Source: Faecalibacterium sp. UBA1360 (GTDB lineage: Bacteria; Bacillota; Clostridia; Oscillospirales; Ruminococcaceae). Taken from it: a DNA stretch of 12,032 nt. The position numbers and the translations under genes are program-made. The stretch spans positions 17,213 to 29,244 of the forward strand of contig DBRU01000016.1 in assembly GCA_002306375.1 (NCBI GenBank). The letters run 5' to 3'. This document shows positions 1 to 7,395 of the stretch, piece by piece. The notes beneath the pieces were generated by a model that was not told the DNA's origin, did no database searches, and worked only from the letters and a program-made list of their open reading frames with translations. Numbering within the stretch: the first letter of the stretch is position 1; every line of letters begins with the position of its first letter.

Positions 1-1
1 C

Positions 2-1342
2 TTCCTGGACACCCCGGGCCACGAAGCCTTCACCGCCATGCGTGCCCGCGGCGCCAACATGACCGACATCGCCGTGCTGGTGGTGGCCGCCGACGACGGT
101 ATCATGCCCCAGACCATCGAGTCCATCAACCATGCCAAGGCCGCCGGCGTCAAGCTGATCGTGGCCGTCAACAAGATGGATAAGCCCACCGCCAACCCCG
201 AGCGCGTCAAGGAGCAGCTCACCGGCTACGAGATCGTGCCCGAAGACTGGGGCGGCGACGTGGCCTGCATCCCCGTGTCCGCGCTGACCGGCATGGGCAT
301 CGAGGACCTTCTCGAGCGCATCGTGCTGGAAGCCGAGGTCATGGAGCTCAAGGCCAACCCCAACCGCCGCGCCAAGGGCGCCGTGGTGGAAGCCCGCCTG
401 GACAAGGGCCAGGGCCCCGTGGCCACCCTGCTGGTGCAGAACGGCACCCTGCACAAGGGCGACTGCCTGATCGCCGGCACCTCCGTGGGCCGTGTGCGCA
501 CCATGCGCAACGACAAAGGCCAGGAGATCACCGAGGCCGGCCCCTCCATGCCTGTGGAGATCACCGGCCTGACCGAAGTGCCCACCGCCGGCGAGCTGTT
601 TGAGGCCGTCGAGGACGAGCGCCTGGCCCGTGAGCTGGCCGACCGCCGCGAGACCGAGGCCAAGGAAAAGCAGTTTGCCGCTTACACCAAGGTCACCCTG
701 GATAACCTGTTCGACCAGATGGCCGCCAACGACATGAAGGAACTGCCCATCATCGTCAAGGCCGACGTGCAGGGCTCCGCCGAGGCCGTCAAGCAAAGCC
801 TGGAGAAGATCTCCAACGACGAAGTCCGCGTGCGGGTCATCCACGCCGCCGTGGGCGCCATCAGCAAGTCGGACGTCAGCCTGGCCGACGCCTCCAACGC
901 CATCATCATCGGCTTCAACGTCCGTCCCGACCCCGTGGCCAAGGCCGAGGCCGAGCAGACCGGCGTGGAAATGCGCATGTACCGCGTGATCTACGACGCC
1001 ATCAACGATGTGTCCGACGCCATGAAGGGCATGCTGGCTCCCAAGATCCGTGAGGTCGCTCTGGGCGAAGCCCAGGTCCGTCAGGTGTACAAGATCTCGT
1101 CGGTGGGCACCGTGGCCGGCTGCCGCGTCACCAACGGCAAGATCACCCGCGACGCCAAGCTGCGCCTGGTGCGCGACGGCATCGTCATCACCGAGGACGC
1201 CATCGCCTCCCTCAAGCGCTTCAAGGACGACGCCAAGGAAGTGGCCGAAGGCTTCGAATGCGGCATCACGCTGGAGAAGTTCGCCGACATCAAGGAAGGC
1301 GACGTGTTCGAGTGCTTCAAGCTGGAAGAATACCGCGATTGA
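2..1342 (+). CDS. infB: Translation initiation factor IF-2, C-terminal 446 residues (5' partial)
   Basis: IF-2 is the GTPase that places initiator tRNA on the 30S subunit and promotes 50S joining. The reading frame enters from outside the window, so no start is visible; frame +2 is open from the first base. The visible part begins at the G3 motif (DTPGHE, residues 3-8), followed by the G4 motif NKMD (bases 170-181) and the G5-like SALTG (278-292), which complete the G domain. After it come the beta-barrel domain II (about residues 110-200), a charged helical linker, domain III (KELPIIVKADVQGS) and the C-terminal initiator-tRNA-binding domain, ending in the family-typical FECGITLEKFADIKEGDVFE. 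The P-loop and N-terminal region are missing only because of the window edge. The stop codon is 24 nt before the rbfA start, in line with co-transcription. Identification is secure. Confidence 0.98.
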   Translation, partial: FLDTPGHEAFTAMRARGANMTDIAVLVVAADDGIMPQTIESINHAKAAGVKLIVAVNKMDKPTANPERVKEQLTGYEIVPEDWGGDVACIPVSALTGMGIEDLLERIVLEAEVMELKANPNRRAKGAVVEARLDKGQGPVATLLVQNGTLHKGDCLIAGTSVGRVRTMRNDKGQEITEAGPSMPVEITGLTEVPTAGELFEAVEDERLARELADRRETEAKEKQFAAYTKVTLDNLFDQMAANDMKELPIIVKADVQGSAEAVKQSLEKISNDEVRVRVIHAAVGAISKSDVSLADASNAIIIGFNVRPDPVAKAEAEQTGVEMRMYRVIYDAINDVSDAMKGMLAPKIREVALGEAQVRQVYKISSVGTVAGCRVTNGKITRDAKLRLVRDGIVITEDAIASLKRFKDDAKEVAEGFECGITLEKFADIKEGDVFECFKLEEYRD

Positions 1343-1366
1343 TCCCATAAACGAGGAGTATCACCC

Positions 1367-1741
1367 ATGCCTACCAAGAACCAGGGCCGCATGGCCCAGG
1401 ATATGAAGCGGGAACTCATCGCCATCATCGGCGAAATGAAAGACCCGCGGGTCGCGGGCGGGCTGCTCACCGTCACCCGCCTGGACGTCACGCCCGACCT
1501 GGACGTGGCCAAGGTATACATCAGCGTGCTGGGCCGCGAAGGCGGCAGCGCGCCGGTGGTGGCTGCGCTGAACAAGGCGTCCGGCCATGTGCGCACCGAG
1601 GTCAGCCGCCGCATGCACATCCGCAAAGCCCCGCGCTTTGTGTTTGTGGCCGACGACGGCGCGGCCTATGCCGCACGCATCAACGAGGTGCTGCGCGGGC
1701 TCGAGGACGAGCACCCCGCCGCCCCGGATGAAAACGCCTGA
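1367..1741 (+). CDS. rbfA: 30S ribosome-binding factor A
   Basis: RbfA is a small KH-fold protein that binds immature 30S subunits near the 5' end of 16S rRNA and helps their final maturation, notably in the cold. The 124-residue length is typical. Visible family features are the N-terminal RMAQDMKRELIAII helix, the MKDPRV segment, the beta strand LDVTPDLDVAKVYISVLG, and the Ala-x-Gly helical kink (ASG in LNKASGHVR) followed by RMHIRKAPRFVFVAD. GAGGAG at 1353-1358 lies 8 nt before the ATG and supports this start. The gene sits directly behind infB, the usual partner in bacteria. The ylxP-type gene that some Bacilli carry between infB and rbfA is absent. The C-terminal tail (EDEHPAAPDENA) is acidic and probably unstructured. 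Confidence 0.96.
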   Translation: MPTKNQGRMAQDMKRELIAIIGEMKDPRVAGGLLTVTRLDVTPDLDVAKVYISVLGREGGSAPVVAALNKASGHVRTEVSRRMHIRKAPRFVFVADDGAAYAARINEVLRGLEDEHPAAPDENA

Positions 1742-1745
1742 AAAC

Positions 1746-1757
1746 AGGCGCGCGCCT
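1746..1757. repeat. 12-nt GC palindrome downstream of rbfA
   Basis: AGGCGCGCGCCT is a perfect palindrome starting 4 nt after the rbfA stop codon. As RNA it could form only a very short hairpin, and no T tract follows, so it is not a convincing terminator. The rest of the gap up to 1821 holds only weak GC-rich self-complementarity (GCGGGGCC near 1775 against GGGCCGC near 1798) and the AGAGGT ribosome binding site of the next gene. Confidence 0.4.
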
Positions 1758-1821
1758 TGGGCGCAACTGTAAGAGCGGGGCCGAATTTTACCCCATCGGG
1801 CCGCTGGAAAAGAGGTAGCTT

Positions 1822-2811
1822 ATGACAGAATCTGTGGACCGGAAAACGGCCGTCGCGCGGCTTCGCGCCGCGCAGGACATCCTGATCCTGTGCCATAAAA
1901 ACCCCGACGGCGACACCATCGGCTGCGCCGGGGCGCTGTACCTGGCGCTGAAAACGCTGGGCAAGAATGTCTCGGTGCTGTGCAGCGACCCCGTGCCCGC
2001 TCTGTACGATTTCATGGAGCTGCGCTGGTTTGACGCCAGCTACGAGCCCGCCTTTGTGGTGGCCGTGGACGTGGCCAGCATTCAGCTGTTCGGCGACCGC
2101 AACAACGTGCAGAAATACGCCGAGCATGTGCAGCTTTGCATCGATCACCACGCCAGCAACAGCGGCTACGCCTACGAAACGCTGCTGGACCCCGGCGCGG
2201 CGGCCGCCAGCGAGCTGATGATCGACATCATCGAGGAGATGGGCGTGTCCATCACCGCCGACATCGCCGCCTGCCTGTACACCGGCATCGCCACCGACAC
2301 GGGGTGCTTCCGCTTTTCCAACACCACGGCCAAGACCCACCTGGCCGCCGCCCGCGTCATCGAGGCCGGCGCCAATGTGGAGACCCTCAACGCCCGCCTG
2401 TTCGAGTCCCGTTCCCGGGCCCGGCTGGAGATCGAGCGCATGGCGCTGGAAAGCCTCGAATACTTCTTTGACGGGCGCTGCGCCATGATCTACCTGACCT
2501 GGGATCAGATCGTGACCTCGGGCGTGCCCGGCGCGGAACTGGAGGACCTGACCAGCCTGCCCCGCTCCATCGAAGGGGTGGAGGTCGGCCTGACCCTGCG
2601 CCAGCAAAAGGACGGCAGCTACAAGATCAGCGTGCGCACCGCCGGCACGGTGGACGCCTGCGCCATCGCCCGGCATCTGGGCGGGGGCGGGCACTCCCGC
2701 GCGGCGGGGTGCGAGATCAGCGGCAACCTGGACAGCGCGCGCTACGCCGTGCTGGAGGAAGTGCGCAAAGAGCTGGAACGCTGGGGCCTGCTGAGCGACA
2801 AACAGCTTTGA
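1822..2811 (+). CDS. nrnA: DHH/DHHA1-family phosphoesterase, NrnA-like oligoribonuclease / pAp phosphatase
   Basis: Members of this family are Mn2+-dependent phosphoesterases that degrade 2-5-mer RNAs and/or dephosphorylate 3'-phosphoadenosine 5'-phosphate. The 329-residue length fits. The N-terminal DHH domain shows motif I HKNPDGDT (residues 25-32), motif II with D83 in VAVDVAS, motif III with DHH at 108-110, and motif IV GIATDTGCF (155-163). The C-terminal DHHA1 domain carries the substrate-binding GGGGHSRAAG (287-296). All expected metal-binding residues are present, so the enzyme should be active. The ATG has AGAGGT at 1811-1816, 5 nt upstream. Position between rbfA and truB is common in Clostridia and suggests co-expression with the translation genes. 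Family membership is certain. The exact substrate (nanoRNA, pAp or cyclic dinucleotide products) cannot be read from sequence, so the symbol is by similarity. Confidence 0.9.
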   Translation: MTESVDRKTAVARLRAAQDILILCHKNPDGDTIGCAGALYLALKTLGKNVSVLCSDPVPALYDFMELRWFDASYEPAFVVAVDVASIQLFGDRNNVQKYAEHVQLCIDHHASNSGYAYETLLDPGAAAASELMIDIIEEMGVSITADIAACLYTGIATDTGCFRFSNTTAKTHLAAARVIEAGANVETLNARLFESRSRARLEIERMALESLEYFFDGRCAMIYLTWDQIVTSGVPGAELEDLTSLPRSIEGVEVGLTLRQQKDGSYKISVRTAGTVDACAIARHLGGGGHSRAAGCEISGNLDSARYAVLEEVRKELERWGLLSDKQL

Positions 2812-2817
2812 CCATGT

Positions 2818-2868
2818 AGGAATTGGCGGCGCACCGCGGGGCATGCCCCCGCCGCGCCGCTGATTCCT
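2818..2868 (+). other. 51-nt compound hairpin between the DHH gene and truB
   Basis: Three nested helices can be read directly. AGGAAT (2818-2823) pairs with ATTCCT (2863-2868), GCGGCGC (2826-2832) with GCGCCGC (2854-2860), and GCGGGG (2836-2841) with CCCCGC (2847-2852). They are separated by a 2x2 and a 3x1 internal loop and closed by a 5-nt loop, giving 19 base pairs. It begins 6 nt after the upstream stop codon. The following ATTCTTT is only moderately T-rich, so this is at best a weak terminator. An RNA-processing or transcript-stabilising element is equally possible. Confidence 0.7.
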
Positions 2869-2878
2869 ATTCTTTGCA

Positions 2879-2897
2879 CAAGGGGACTTTTCCCTTG
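2879..2897 (+). other. Small hairpin just upstream of the truB ribosome binding site
   Basis: CAAGGG (2879-2884) is complementary to CCCTTG (2892-2897) with a 7-nt loop. TG (2875-2876) and CA (2898-2899) could extend the stem across a 2-nt bulge. It ends 4 nt before the GAGGT ribosome binding site at 2902-2906. It could influence truB translation, but no alternative pairing that covers the ribosome binding site is evident. Confidence 0.45.
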
Positions 2898-2911
2898 CAG
2901 TGAGGTGTACC

Positions 2912-3808
2912 ATGACCAATCTGACCAACGGCATCCTGCCGGTGGACAAACCTTCTGGCTGGACCAGCTTCGACGTGCTGGCCAAGCTGCGGGGCGCCCT
3001 GGGCACCCGCCGCCTGGGCCACGCGGGCACGCTGGACCCCATGGCCACCGGCGTGCTGGTGGTGTTTGTGGGCGGGGCCACCGCGGCGGCCGACCGCCAG
3101 CCCGACCACGACAAGACCTACCTGGCCACCGTGCGCCTGGGCCTGGCCACCGACACCGGCGACGTGACCGGCACGGTCTTGCGCACCGCCCCCGTGACCC
3201 TGGGCCCCGACGATGTCCGGGCCGTGCTGCCCCGCTTTGTGGGGCCCCAGCAGCAGCTGCCGCCCATGTATTCCGCCGTCAAGGTGGACGGGCAGCCCCT
3301 GTACAAGGCCGCCCGCAAGGGCCGCACGGTGGAACGCACGCCCCGGCCCATCACGGTCTACTCCATCGACTATCTGGGCAGCCCGGCCCCCGGCGACCAT
3401 CTTTTGCGCATCGCCTGTTCCAAGGGCACCTACGTCCGCGTTCTGGCCGAGGACATCGGCGCCGCCCTGGGCGTGCCCGCCACGCTGGCGGCGTTGCGCC
3501 GGGTCCGGGCCGGGGCCTTCGACATCAGCCAGTGCCACACGCTGCCAGATATCCTGGACGCCGCCCACAGCGGGGCGCTGGCCCAAAACGGCTGGATGCT
3601 GGGGGTGGAATCCGCCTTCACGCCGCTGCCGGCCTTGACGGTGGAAGAACCCGCCCGCACCCATCTGTTCAACGGCTGCCCCACCAGCCGCTACCCGGCC
3701 GCTGACGGCCGCTACCGCGTCTATGACCAAGGCGGCCTGTTTCTGGGCCTGGCGACGGTACAGGGCGGCGTGCTGCGGGTGGAAAAACTGTTCTGTGAAA
3801 GGGACTGA
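2912..3808 (+). CDS. truB: tRNA pseudouridine(55) synthase TruB
   Basis: TruB isomerises U55 to pseudouridine in the T-loop of nearly all tRNAs and also acts as a tRNA chaperone. The 298-residue protein has the family hallmarks in order: GILPVDKPSGWTSFDVL (residues 7-23), RRLGHAGTLDPMATGVLVV with catalytic Asp42, KTYLATVRLGLATDTGD, QQLPPMYSAVKVDGQPLYKAAR, and CSKGTYVRVLAEDIG. A short PUA-like C-terminal region follows (about 250-298). The ATG at 2912 is preferred over an in-frame GTG at 2900 because GAGGT (2902-2906) lies 5 nt before the ATG and overlaps the GTG option. Only 3 nt separate the stop codon from ribF, the classic truB-ribF pair. Confidence 0.97.
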   Translation: MTNLTNGILPVDKPSGWTSFDVLAKLRGALGTRRLGHAGTLDPMATGVLVVFVGGATAAADRQPDHDKTYLATVRLGLATDTGDVTGTVLRTAPVTLGPDDVRAVLPRFVGPQQQLPPMYSAVKVDGQPLYKAARKGRTVERTPRPITVYSIDYLGSPAPGDHLLRIACSKGTYVRVLAEDIGAALGVPATLAALRRVRAGAFDISQCHTLPDILDAAHSGALAQNGWMLGVESAFTPLPALTVEEPARTHLFNGCPTSRYPAADGRYRVYDQGGLFLGLATVQGGVLRVEKLFCERD

Positions 3809-3811
3809 CCC

Positions 3812-4765
3812 ATGAACCAATCCATGCAGATCCTGACCCGGGTCCGGCCGCTGGCCGACACCGGCCCCACGGCCGTGGCCCTGGGCTATTTTGACGGCGT
3901 GCATCTGGGCCACCGGGCGGTCATCGGGGCCGCCGTGGCGGCTGCCTGCCGCCGGGGCCTGACCCCCGCCGTCTTTACCTTTGAACTGCCCGAGGACAGC
4001 ACCCTCAAAGGCGGGCGCATCCTCTCGCTGGAACAAAAACACGCCCGCATCGCCGCCATGGGGGTGCGCCGGGTGATGGAACCGCCCTTTGCCGATTTCT
4101 GCGCCCTGACCCCCGAAGCCTTCGTACAGGACATCCTGGTGGGCTGCTTTGACGCCAGGGAAGTCTTTTGCGGGGATAACTTCACCTTCGGCGTGCGGGC
4201 CAGCGGCAACGTGGACAGCCTGCGCCGTCTGTGCGCCGGGTACGGCATCACGGTCACGGTGGTGGAGATGGCCCGCTACGGCGGGCAGACCGTCTCTTCC
4301 ACCCGCATCCGCGCCGCGCTGGAGGAAGGCCGCCTGACCGACGCCAACGCCATGCTGGGCGCGCCCTACGCCATCGACTGGCCCGTGGGCCACGGCAAGG
4401 GGGTGGGCACCAGCAAGCTGGGCACGCCCACCATCAACCAGAATTATCCCCCCGCCGCGTTGGAACCCTGCTGCGGGGTGTACCTGACCCGCATTTGGCT
4501 AAACGGCCGGTGGTGGCCCTCGGCCACCGGCATCGGCCGCCGTCCCACCGTGGACGAGCAGGGCGCGCCCGTCACCTGCGAGACCTACGTCCCCGGCTTT
4601 TCGGGGAACGTGTACGGCCTGACTCCCGTGCTGGAATTCCACAAATACCTGTGCCCGGTGCGCAAGTTTGACTCGCTTCAGGCCCTGTCCGACCTGATCA
4701 CCACCGCTGCGGCCCAGAGCTGCGCTTATTTTCGGGGGATGCAGGCGGAAGCGGATGGGGAATGA
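3812..4765 (+). CDS. ribF: Bifunctional riboflavin kinase / FAD synthetase
   Basis: RibF phosphorylates riboflavin to FMN and adenylylates FMN to FAD. The 317-residue protein has the N-terminal nucleotidyltransferase domain with GYFDGVHLGH (residues 25-34; the usual Asn or Phe at position 2 is Tyr), GDNFTFG (121-127) and SSTRIR (162-167). The C-terminal kinase domain begins about residue 185 and contains GTSKLGTPTIN (199-209), GIGRRPTV (240-247), the likely catalytic Glu258 in CETYV, and RKFDSLQAL near the end. The usual GRxLGFPTAN ATP/Mg loop is altered here (PTIN, Thr for Phe). PTIN-type variants keep the Thr and Asn that matter, so activity is expected. The start overlaps nothing and follows a purine-rich GAAAGGGA (3797-3804). 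Linkage to truB is typical of Firmicutes. Confidence 0.96.
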   Translation: MNQSMQILTRVRPLADTGPTAVALGYFDGVHLGHRAVIGAAVAAACRRGLTPAVFTFELPEDSTLKGGRILSLEQKHARIAAMGVRRVMEPPFADFCALTPEAFVQDILVGCFDAREVFCGDNFTFGVRASGNVDSLRRLCAGYGITVTVVEMARYGGQTVSSTRIRAALEEGRLTDANAMLGAPYAIDWPVGHGKGVGTSKLGTPTINQNYPPAALEPCCGVYLTRIWLNGRWWPSATGIGRRPTVDEQGAPVTCETYVPGFSGNVYGLTPVLEFHKYLCPVRKFDSLQALSDLITTAAAQSCAYFRGMQAEADGE

Positions 4766-4799
4766 ACCGCCCGTCGCCGCACATCCTACACTTAGGACC

Positions 4800-4807
4800 G
4801 GAGGAAA
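4800..4807 (+). promoter_or_regulatory. Ribosome binding site fixing a TTG start
   Basis: GGAGGAAA lies 6 nt upstream of TTG at 4814. No ATG or GTG in this frame sits at a comparable distance, and the encoded N terminus (MFERKQLAPGVYM) matches what is expected for the family. This supports TTG as the real initiation codon. The 48-nt gap after ribF shows no other signal. Confidence 0.8.
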
Positions 4808-4813
4808 CCGATC

Positions 4814-6100
4814 TTGTTTGAACGCAAACAGCTGGCGCCCGGGGTATATATGACCACCCTGGACGCCGAAAAATTCAACCGCTGCCGCATCGCCATCCAC
4901 CTGCGCTACCCGGCCATGCGCCGTCATGCCACCGACGCCGCCGTGCTGCCCCTGGTTTTGGAGCGCGGCTACGCGGCCTGCCCCGACATGACCGCTTTGT
5001 CCCGCAAACTGGCCCGCCTGTACGGGGCGGACCTGGGGGTGGACCTGGGCACGGCCGGCGCCGACCATGTGCTGACCGTGGACGTGTGCGGCATCAAGGA
5101 CGCCTACGCCCTGGCGGGGGAGAACCTCACCGCCGAATACGCCGACATCGCCTTCGGCATCGTGTTCGAGCCCTACCTTGTGGACGAGGTGTTTGACGCC
5201 GAAGCCGTCCGCATCGAGAAAGAAACGCTGGACCGCCGCCTTCAGGCCGAGTACAACAACAAGCGCCTGTACTGTGTGCGCCAGGCCCGCCGCCGTTTTT
5301 ACGGCGACTCGCCGGCGGGCATCGAGCTGGGCGGGTACCGGGCCGACCTGCCCGCCGTGACCCCCGCCACCCTCAAGGCCGAGTATGACCGCATCCTGAA
5401 AACGGCTTCCATCGACGTTATGGTCCAGGGGGCGGATGCCGGGCGTGTGGCCGACCTGCTTTTGCAAAAGCTGCAAAACGTGCCGCGCGCGCCCCAGCGC
5501 TTTGCCTCGGCCATGGCCATGCCCGTGCAGCCCCCGCAGCATTACCGGGAAGAGATCCCCGGCCTGACCCAGGCCAAGCTGTGCATGCTGTTTACCACCG
5601 GCACGCCCGAGGACCTGCCCGCCATCAGCGAATTGCGGGTGGCCATGTCGGTGCTGGGCGGCTCCACCACCAGTCGGCTGTTCCGCAACGTGCGGGAAAA
5701 GCAGAGCCTTTGCTATTATTGCGGTTCCAGCGCGCTGCGTTCCACCGGCGTCATGATGGTGGACTCGGGCGTGGAACCCGGGCGGGAGACCCAGGCCGAA
5801 GCCGCCATCCTCAAGGAACTGGAGGATCTGTGCCGCGGCCCCATCACCGAGGACGAACTGGAGGACTGCCGCCGCAGCCTGATGTCCGGCATGGACACCC
5901 TGGGCGACAGCCTGGGCGGGCTGGAAAACTGGTACTATGGCCAGATCGCCCGGGGCGAGGCCCTGGCCCCGCCCGAATACGGCAAGGTGCTCACCGCCGC
6001 CGTCACCGCCGACCGTGTGCGGGAACTGCTGGCCGGGTACCATTATTCGGTGTGCTATGCCGTCACCGCCACACAGAAGGGAGGCGACCGGGATGACTGA
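4814..6100 (+). CDS. ymfF: M16 peptidase-like protein lacking the zinc motif (YmfF type)
   Basis: This 428-residue protein belongs to the M16 (insulinase / processing peptidase) family. Where active members have HxxEH it has MRRHATDAAVLPLVLERGY (residues 35-53), with no HxxEH, so this subunit cannot bind catalytic zinc in the usual way. The C-terminal half keeps the family's Arg/Tyr substrate-binding motif, FRNVREKQSLCYYC (290-303). Translation starts at TTG, supported by GGAGGAAA at 4800-4807. The 3' end overlaps the next gene by 8 nt, implying translational coupling and a two-subunit complex. The pair corresponds to Bacillus subtilis YmfF/YmfH, which some annotation pipelines call yfmF/yfmH and associate with EF-P modification. 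That functional link is by name only and is not shown here. No signal peptide or membrane segment is visible, so it is probably cytoplasmic. Confidence 0.88.
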   Translation: MFERKQLAPGVYMTTLDAEKFNRCRIAIHLRYPAMRRHATDAAVLPLVLERGYAACPDMTALSRKLARLYGADLGVDLGTAGADHVLTVDVCGIKDAYALAGENLTAEYADIAFGIVFEPYLVDEVFDAEAVRIEKETLDRRLQAEYNNKRLYCVRQARRRFYGDSPAGIELGGYRADLPAVTPATLKAEYDRILKTASIDVMVQGADAGRVADLLLQKLQNVPRAPQRFASAMAMPVQPPQHYREEIPGLTQAKLCMLFTTGTPEDLPAISELRVAMSVLGGSTTSRLFRNVREKQSLCYYCGSSALRSTGVMMVDSGVEPGRETQAEAAILKELEDLCRGPITEDELEDCRRSLMSGMDTLGDSLGGLENWYYGQIARGEALAPPEYGKVLTAAVTADRVRELLAGYHYSVCYAVTATQKGGDRDD

Positions 6101-7379
6101 TCTCGCCATGGACTCCATCCGTAGCCGCACCGCCGGCGCTGTTAACTGCCAGACGGCGGTTTTGCCCAGCGGGCTGACGGTCTTGTGCCGCACCATGCCC
6201 GGGTACGGCAGCGTGCACGCCATGTACGCCACGGCCTTCGGGTCCGCCGACCGGGACTTTGCGCTGGATGGGCGCAGCATCCGCCTGCCTGCCGGCACCG
6301 CCCACTTCCTGGAACACAAAATGTTTGAGTCGGAACAGGGCGACGCCTTTGACTTGTACGCCAAGACCGGCGCGTCGGCCAACGCCTTCACCGGGTATGA
6401 CCGCACCTGCTATATCTTTACGGCCACCGATCAGATCGACCGCAACCTGGACATCCTGCTGGGCATGGTGGGCAACCCCTGGTTCACCGAGGCCACCATC
6501 GCCAAGGAACAGGGCATCATCGGGCAGGAGATCAAAATGTACGACGACAGCCCCGACTGGCGTCTCATGACCGGCATGCTCCGCTGCCTGTACCGCCAGC
6601 ACCCGATCCGGGACGACATCGCCGGCACGGTGGACAGCATCGCCCAGCTCACCCCCGAACTGCTCTACGCCTGTACCGACGCCTTCTACCGTCCCGGCAA
6701 CATGGTGCTTTCGGTGGCGGGCAACATCACGCTGGACCGGGCCCTGGCCGCCTGCGCCCGCGCCGGGCTGGACAAGCCCGCGCCCGAGCGCACGGTGGTG
6801 CGCGCCCCCCGCGCGCCGGAAAATGATCCGCCCACGCCCGAAATGCACTTCACGATGCCGGTGAACAAGCCCTGCTTTGCCCTGGGCTACCGGCAGGCCC
6901 CCGTCGCCTGGGGCGATGTGCGCGGCGAAATGCTGGCCGACCTTTTGCCCGACCTGGTCACCGGCGGGCTGACCGATCTGTACCGCACGCTGTATGACAA
7001 GGGCCTTGTGAATCCCGAATTCAGCGGCGAAGCCCTTTGCACGGCGGGGTGCAGCGCCGTGGCCTTCACCGGCGAAAGCGAGGACCCCCGCCGCGTGGCC
7101 GACATGGTCCGGGCCGAGATCGCCCGCCTGCGCCGGGAGGGCGTGGACCCCGAGCTGTTCACCCTGGTCAAAAACCAGATGTACGGCGAGATGCTGGCCG
7201 ACCTGGAATGCGTTGAGGACGCCGCCGAGGCCATGGCCGGAGCATTCTTGCGCGGCCACACCCTGTCCGACGAGGTCGAGGCCCTGGCCGGACTGACCGT
7301 GCAGGACGCCGACGCCGCTTTGCAGACGATGATGCTGGACGAAGCCAGCACCTATGTGGAGATCCAACCGCAGGGGTAA
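6093..7379 (+). CDS. ymfH: M16 zinc metallopeptidase (YmfH type)
   Basis: This is the catalytic partner of the preceding gene, also 428 residues long. It carries the inverted zinc motif HFLEH (residues 71-75). A downstream glutamate, most likely E146 in GIIGQEIKMYDD, would be the third zinc ligand, and E139 in AKEQG is the conserved helper position. A C-terminal M16 lobe with LTDLYRTLYDKGLV follows. The start chosen is the ATG at 6093, with AAGGGAGG at 6077-6084 upstream. A longer in-frame ATG at 5937 would run 52 codons back into the upstream gene with arginine/proline-rich shadow sequence and is rejected. The 8-nt overlap with the upstream gene argues for stoichiometric production. No secretion signal is seen. 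The protease family is certain; the substrate is unknown. Confidence 0.92.
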   Translation: MTDLAMDSIRSRTAGAVNCQTAVLPSGLTVLCRTMPGYGSVHAMYATAFGSADRDFALDGRSIRLPAGTAHFLEHKMFESEQGDAFDLYAKTGASANAFTGYDRTCYIFTATDQIDRNLDILLGMVGNPWFTEATIAKEQGIIGQEIKMYDDSPDWRLMTGMLRCLYRQHPIRDDIAGTVDSIAQLTPELLYACTDAFYRPGNMVLSVAGNITLDRALAACARAGLDKPAPERTVVRAPRAPENDPPTPEMHFTMPVNKPCFALGYRQAPVAWGDVRGEMLADLLPDLVTGGLTDLYRTLYDKGLVNPEFSGEALCTAGCSAVAFTGESEDPRRVADMVRAEIARLRREGVDPELFTLVKNQMYGEMLADLECVEDAAEAMAGAFLRGHTLSDEVEALAGLTVQDADAALQTMMLDEASTYVEIQPQG

Positions 7380-7395
7380 GCGGGAAAGGGAAGTT

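Noticed and set aside
2900..2911. GTG start for truB four codons upstream
   Set aside because: The ribosome binding site GAGGT lies between this GTG and the ATG at 2912, so it can only serve the ATG.
5937..6092. 52-codon N-terminal extension of the YmfH-type gene
   Set aside because: The extension is an out-of-frame shadow of the upstream gene (Arg/Pro-rich) and the ATG at 6093 has AAGGGAGG upstream.
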